Positions 59,960 through 64,000 of a stretch of DNA of 64,000 nucleotides are shown one piece after another. Source of the DNA: Gossypium raimondii (Eukaryota > Streptophyta > Magnoliopsida > Malvales > Malvaceae); the NCBI RefSeq assembly GCF_025698545.1, contig NC_068567.1:59401371-59465370 (forward strand). The letters run 5' to 3'. The position numbers and the translations under genes were made by a program. The first letter of the stretch is position 1. Every line of letters starts with the position of its first letter. The notes under the pieces are model-generated. The model was not told the origin of the DNA. It searched no databases and was given only the letters and a program-made list of their open reading frames with translations.

Positions 59960-62900
59960 GAAGGAGCTGTTACTGTTTTTTTACTGTGTACTGATGAAGG
60001 TATGGTATCTATTATTATTTAGTTAATGTTGCTACAGGGCTTAACAATATAAAAGTATAGAGGAAAGAGAATGGTTGCTGAGGAGGTTGATTCACCAGTC
60101 GAGGCTGAGAGTTGGAGATTATGGAGAATAACTATGAAGAGAGTTTGAAGGTTGAGGGCTGGAAGAATGTTAACAGAGTTTAGGCTTACTGTTCTTGAAG
60201 GGTTCCCACTTCATTATGGAATCGTAAGAGAGATATCTTTGATAGGACAAGGATATCTATGATAGGATAAATCATTTTATTCATGTTTCCAATTAAGATT
60301 AAACCATTCATTGTTCGGTTAGTCTACTAAGAGGGTGATCTCACATGTGACCACCGGACTTGCTTGTGGTAAGTTTACTGTTTAAGCGTCTTCTAAGTTT
60401 GCCACATGTTTGTCATGGATGGGGCTACAACTCTGACCTTGCATTGACTGAATCAACTTATGTTTTCTTTTATTTTGTGGGGGCTTTCCCACGTAATGTT
60501 TTGAGGAGGCAAAGCTCCATGACTTTTTCAGAGCTCGGACGATCCATCGCTGTTGCTTCTTTCTTACAAATGTAACAGGATGATGTTGATGATGATGATG
60601 TTACCCTCTATCTGTATTTGTTATTTAGGTACTCTCAACGTATAATTGACTTCAGAGAGAAGATACTGCTTTCACTGGAGTAATATATTGCTATATTGAT
60701 GTGGTTTTCTACTGCCAAGCATAAAACGTTAGCTCTTGAAAAGTCTAAATAAGGTTAGAGGATAAGATTCCAAAGATGAAATCAGGTTGCAGTGACACGC
60801 AAAGCAGAAGTTTTAATTAGGCTTCACAGCAATACCCTAATTGATGTTGATGGCAATGGGATATTAACATGATTTACCGTATTTTTACCAAAGACTTGTT
60901 ACTACTATCTTTATAGCATCTATCATCTGGGTTCAGTTCTTAGTAAATTAGAAGTTGGGATAATCTATTACTGTTTTTTGTTTGATTAATTTTTAATCTA
61001 TGGTCATTAATATTACTTATTCTACCACCCACCCACCATTGACAAAACGCATATGATGATCGCAGCCTGCATGTTCTCAGTAAGTTGTCAGGAGGAAGAA
61101 GAAGAAAGAAAAAAATTTATGGTGAGCTATTTTCTGGAAAATTGAATTAAGGCAGATTCAAACGGTATAAAATTAATATTTCCGACCGCCAAATTCAAAC
61201 TAAAAATGTAAAGAAATTGAAATTAAGGCAAACCTGCAATTGCTTTTTACATGACGAATCTCCAGCAGACAAAGAGAACTTGATGATGGGCAACAAAACC
61301 CCACCTGCTCTAGTAGTGGTACTACGCATCTCCGGCTCAGCCCGTAAGACAACCCCAACGTGCTTTTGCCCAAACGTTCGACGAATTGAGTAGCTTACGG
61401 CAGCATTCTGGTGATGATGGAAGTAGTGAGACCTATAAAAGCCCAAACTCGGACAAGTAAAGGGCTTAAGATAAAAAGATGGCAAGGAGTTGCCAGGCTT
61501 GTGGGGTTACTTCGACATCCAATTCCAATCACCAAAGCTGGTTTTGGTGCTTTTGATGTTGCAGACATGCGGTGCTTATGCTCAGAAATTGACATCACCG
61601 CCAGATTAGATGCGGTAACGGTTATTTTGTGCATTGAATCTTCCATGACTATCTCACCCAAATTTAAAAGGATTTGTTAGTAATTTCAAAAACACTGCTG
61701 AATCTTGGTATGCCTTTGGAGGCTTGTACCTCATGCTTGTTCCTACTTTATTATTCTAATGCGGGGACGAGAAACTTGAGTTTCAATATCTTTTCATTTT
61801 GCTGTCATGGTATACAAGGCTTACTTCCTGTACCTTTGCAGAAAAATATGGTCAGTTGTTTCTCCATTATTTTAACACGGTGCAAAGCTTAAGCTATGTC
61901 TTAAATCCTTTCGTATGTAAAAGAGGTTCCACACATTTTGTTACTTATTATTTTGCAGGAGTATAAATTGTACATATGAAAGTCTGATAGTTGGGTATGA
62001 TCATTTGGCAGAGTTCAAAAATACCTTGGTTGATGCAATAGGAAAGTTTTTTCTTCGACTTGCAGGCCAACTGAAGTTGAAGGCTTGAAGCTGTAAAAGT
62101 TCCAGGCAGTGGCTGTCAAGGTAAATATATTACCTCTCTTTATAAAGTTTCTAAATTAGAAGCGTACTAGAACTTTAGTAGCCAGCTTTACAAGCTTTCA
62201 TTGATCAATAAACTCCTCGAAACATTAGTAAAGACTTAAAACTAAAACAAGAAAGAACCATGGGAATAGCAGAGGAGTTGCATAAAAAAAGATTGCCAAA
62301 TCTAGTTTCTCAAGCTTGTCAATAGATATGCAATGCTTCTTTGCATTATGAACCCAAGAATTAGTTCGGTTGGTACATTCAAATCACCTTTTAAAAACAA
62401 AGATCCAAAATATTTAGAGTTGAATCTCAATATCATGACTTTTTGTAAAGTTACAGGTATTTAAATTTGTGTACTTTTCTTTGCTTTCCCATGCCCTTTG
62501 CCATGTACTTCATTGCAAATCTTGCATGGAGCCCCAAAACCTAACATACACCATTGCCATGCATTAATTGAGAAAGCAAATATATAATATATATACAAGT
62601 TGGGCTATGATATTTGAGAAAATATGGACTTAAAGCAAGCCCAAAATTAAAATTGGGCTAAAAGCTAGTGTCTAAAGCCCAAATGAAAAGTACGAAAAAC
62701 AGGCTCACGATAGATCGAATTTTGATATATTTTAGACTGGAACTAACTTAAATATATAAACTAGTTTGCCCCTTGAAGAGTAAAAAGACGATTATCTGAC
62801 TGAGAATCGTGAAAGCCATAAGATAAAAGAAAATAGTGAAATTCTGTATACCAAGCTCTTGGCACTTGAGTGAAAGTCATAAGTTCCAGGCAGTACTGGC

Positions 62901-63132
62901 TGTTAAGGTAAATATATTACCTCTCTTTATAAAGTTTATAAATTAGAAGCATATTAGAACTTTAATAGCCTGCTTTACAGGCTTTCATTGATTAATAAAC
63001 TCCTTGAAACATTAGTAAAGACTTAAAACTAAGCAAGAAAGGACCATGGGATTGCAGAGGAGTTGCAGAAAAAAGATTTTCAAATCTAGTTTCTCAAGCT
63101 TGTCAATAAATATGCTTCTTTGCATTATTAGC
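59960..63132. repeat. Second copy of the RLP B to RLP C spacer
   Basis: This matches 47973-51144 at near identity, with single-base run-length differences and a small change at 62398-62421 ('aaaaacaaagatcc' against 'aaaaacagcatcc', plus a lost base in 'gagttgaatctc'). It contains the second copy of the unrecognised open-frame region (61195-61680), the orphan 3'-flank module (62090-62437, with a SINE at 62354-62437) and the RLP 3' flank (from about 62880). No additional gene is present. Confidence 0.85.
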
Positions 63133-63220
63133 CCAAGGCTTATCTCAATTGGTACATGCAATCACCCTTAAAAAATGGCATCCGGCAGATATTACAGTTC
63201 AAATCTCAGTATCTGCATAC
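63133..63220 (+). repeat. tRNA-like SINE copy, family 2, overlapping the RLP E stop codon
   Basis: Identical in layout to 51145-51231. The RLP E stop codon (63206-63208) falls in its end in antisense. Confidence 0.5.
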
Positions 63221-63981
63221 CCTTCCTTTAGGAAAAACCCAGCCTGATTTGAAGCAAAAGAAGACAGTGAGAAGAAAACCAGTTGCAGCTCCAATTCCAA
63301 AGTTCCAATCCACAATCTTCATCTTTTTACCAGGGGACACAAGTGGAGGAATCTGTTTTCTTTGACATGGTGCCAGTAGTCTAGGGCAAAGAGCCTGGTT
63401 CCCGTCAAAGCTTGATTCAGGAAATGTCATGAATTGACCTCCTGAGGGTGTATCCCCGTAAAGCCTATTGTATGATACGTTGAATACAGATAAAAAGCTG
63501 AGACGTGCTAGAGAATGAGGTATTTCGCCAGAGAGATTGTTACGAGACAAATCCAATACTTCCAAGCTTGTCATCCCTGATATACTCTCTGGAATGCTTC
63601 CTGAAAGGTTGTTCTCTTCCAAACACAAATCATGAAGGTTCTTCAAGTTCCCAAAACTTGGCCAGATTGGTCCACTAAACATGTTATGACTTAAATCAAT
63701 ACTCGGCGGGAAGCTCCTTAAATTATTGTATGCCAAACGTGGCCTACCTTGCTCTTTCCTTTTTACCAGTGTGAAGTGTTCAGATGATTCTTTCAGTAGA
63801 GCAGTTTTGTGGACAAGGTTTTCTAGTCCGGTTAAACTTTCCGGTATCTCCCCGGAAAAGGAATTGTTAGACAAGTCCAAGTAAAAGAGATATTCGAACT
63901 TGCCAATCCAAGAAGGAAGGGAACCTCCCAATGAATTCCATGACAGATCCAGCAATTGCAACATTTTAGAACTACTCAACC
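63206..63981 (-). pseudogene. RLP copy E: duplicate of the RLP C 3' piece, cut by the same hAT insertion
   Basis: The 257-residue frame is the same as that at 51218-51991: C-terminal LRRs, island-like segment, C-cap, membrane span and short tail. It ends at ACTCAACC (63974-63981), where the hAT terminus CAGGGATT begins. Any upstream part lies beyond the window. The tract shows no frame damage of its own. Confidence 0.88.
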
Positions 63982-64000
63982 CAGGGATTTAAATTGCGGT
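63982..64000 (-). mobile_element. Start of a second copy of the hAT transposon
   Basis: The last 19 bases, CAGGGATTTAAATTGCGGT, are identical to the left end of the element at 51994 and sit at the same point of the RLP sequence. The duplication therefore includes the transposon; the rest lies outside the window. Confidence 0.85.

Noticed and set aside
46567-64000. CRISPR-like or other regularly spaced repeat array
   Set aside because: The repeats are gene-sized paralogues and dispersed elements in a plant genome. No short regular direct repeats with unique spacers exist.

Overview
The window looks like plant nuclear DNA from a eudicot. Genes are split by GT-AG introns, spacers are AT-rich, and chloroplast, 14-3-3, LMBR1-type and plant LRR genes lie among dense transposon fossils. 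The repeat types (Tekay-like LTRs opening TGTAAC, a plant mobile domain element, GC-poor MULE-type termini) resemble Malvaceae, most likely cotton (Gossypium). That name rests on recollection of repeat families, not on a search.

Region 1 (1-22.4 kb) is repeat-rich. It holds pieces of LTR retrotransposons, a roughly 3 kb solo LTR (4814-7831), tRNA-derived SINE copies, a Tourist-type MITE (13031-13636), a hAT-type MITE (10290-10875), a broken plant mobile domain element (16306-18747) and a broken Ty3/gypsy pol fragment (19985-21330). Several blocks occur twice as shuffled copies. Host remnants are a CASP-like gene cut off after its second exon start (8900-9244) and a frameshifted GPI-type lipid-transfer protein gene (14165-14941, perhaps with a displaced last exon near 12.3 kb).

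Region 2 (22.4-43.5 kb) is the gene-bearing part. It has an ABCG half-transporter pseudogene (minus, 22475-25356), a TIR element carrying a DnaJ fragment (25773-27066), an apparently intact 11-exon phylloquinone phytyltransferase gene (ABC4/MenA type, 28456-31260), a 5'-truncated ribosomal protein S6 copy (minus, 31820-32850), an intact 14-3-3 gene (33826-35564), a LINE relic near 37 kb, a SINE, and an intact 14-exon LMBR1/LIMR membrane protein gene (39855-43446).

Region 3 (44-64 kb) is a minus-strand cluster of receptor-like proteins. They have a PSKR/PSY1R-type LRR ectodomain, one membrane span and almost no cytoplasmic tail, so no kinase. All five copies are broken or partial. One is split by a 5.8 kb hAT transposon with a perfect 8-bp target duplication. 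A block of about 12 kb is tandemly duplicated: 46.57-52.01 kb reappears at 58.56-64.0 kb, including the start of the inserted hAT. The two copies differ almost only in homopolymer length, which points either to a very recent duplication or to a sequencing/assembly artefact.

The intact genes (ABC4, 14-3-3, LIMR) are unrelated housekeeping-type functions that share a locus and not a pathway. The RLP array is the dynamic part of the window.
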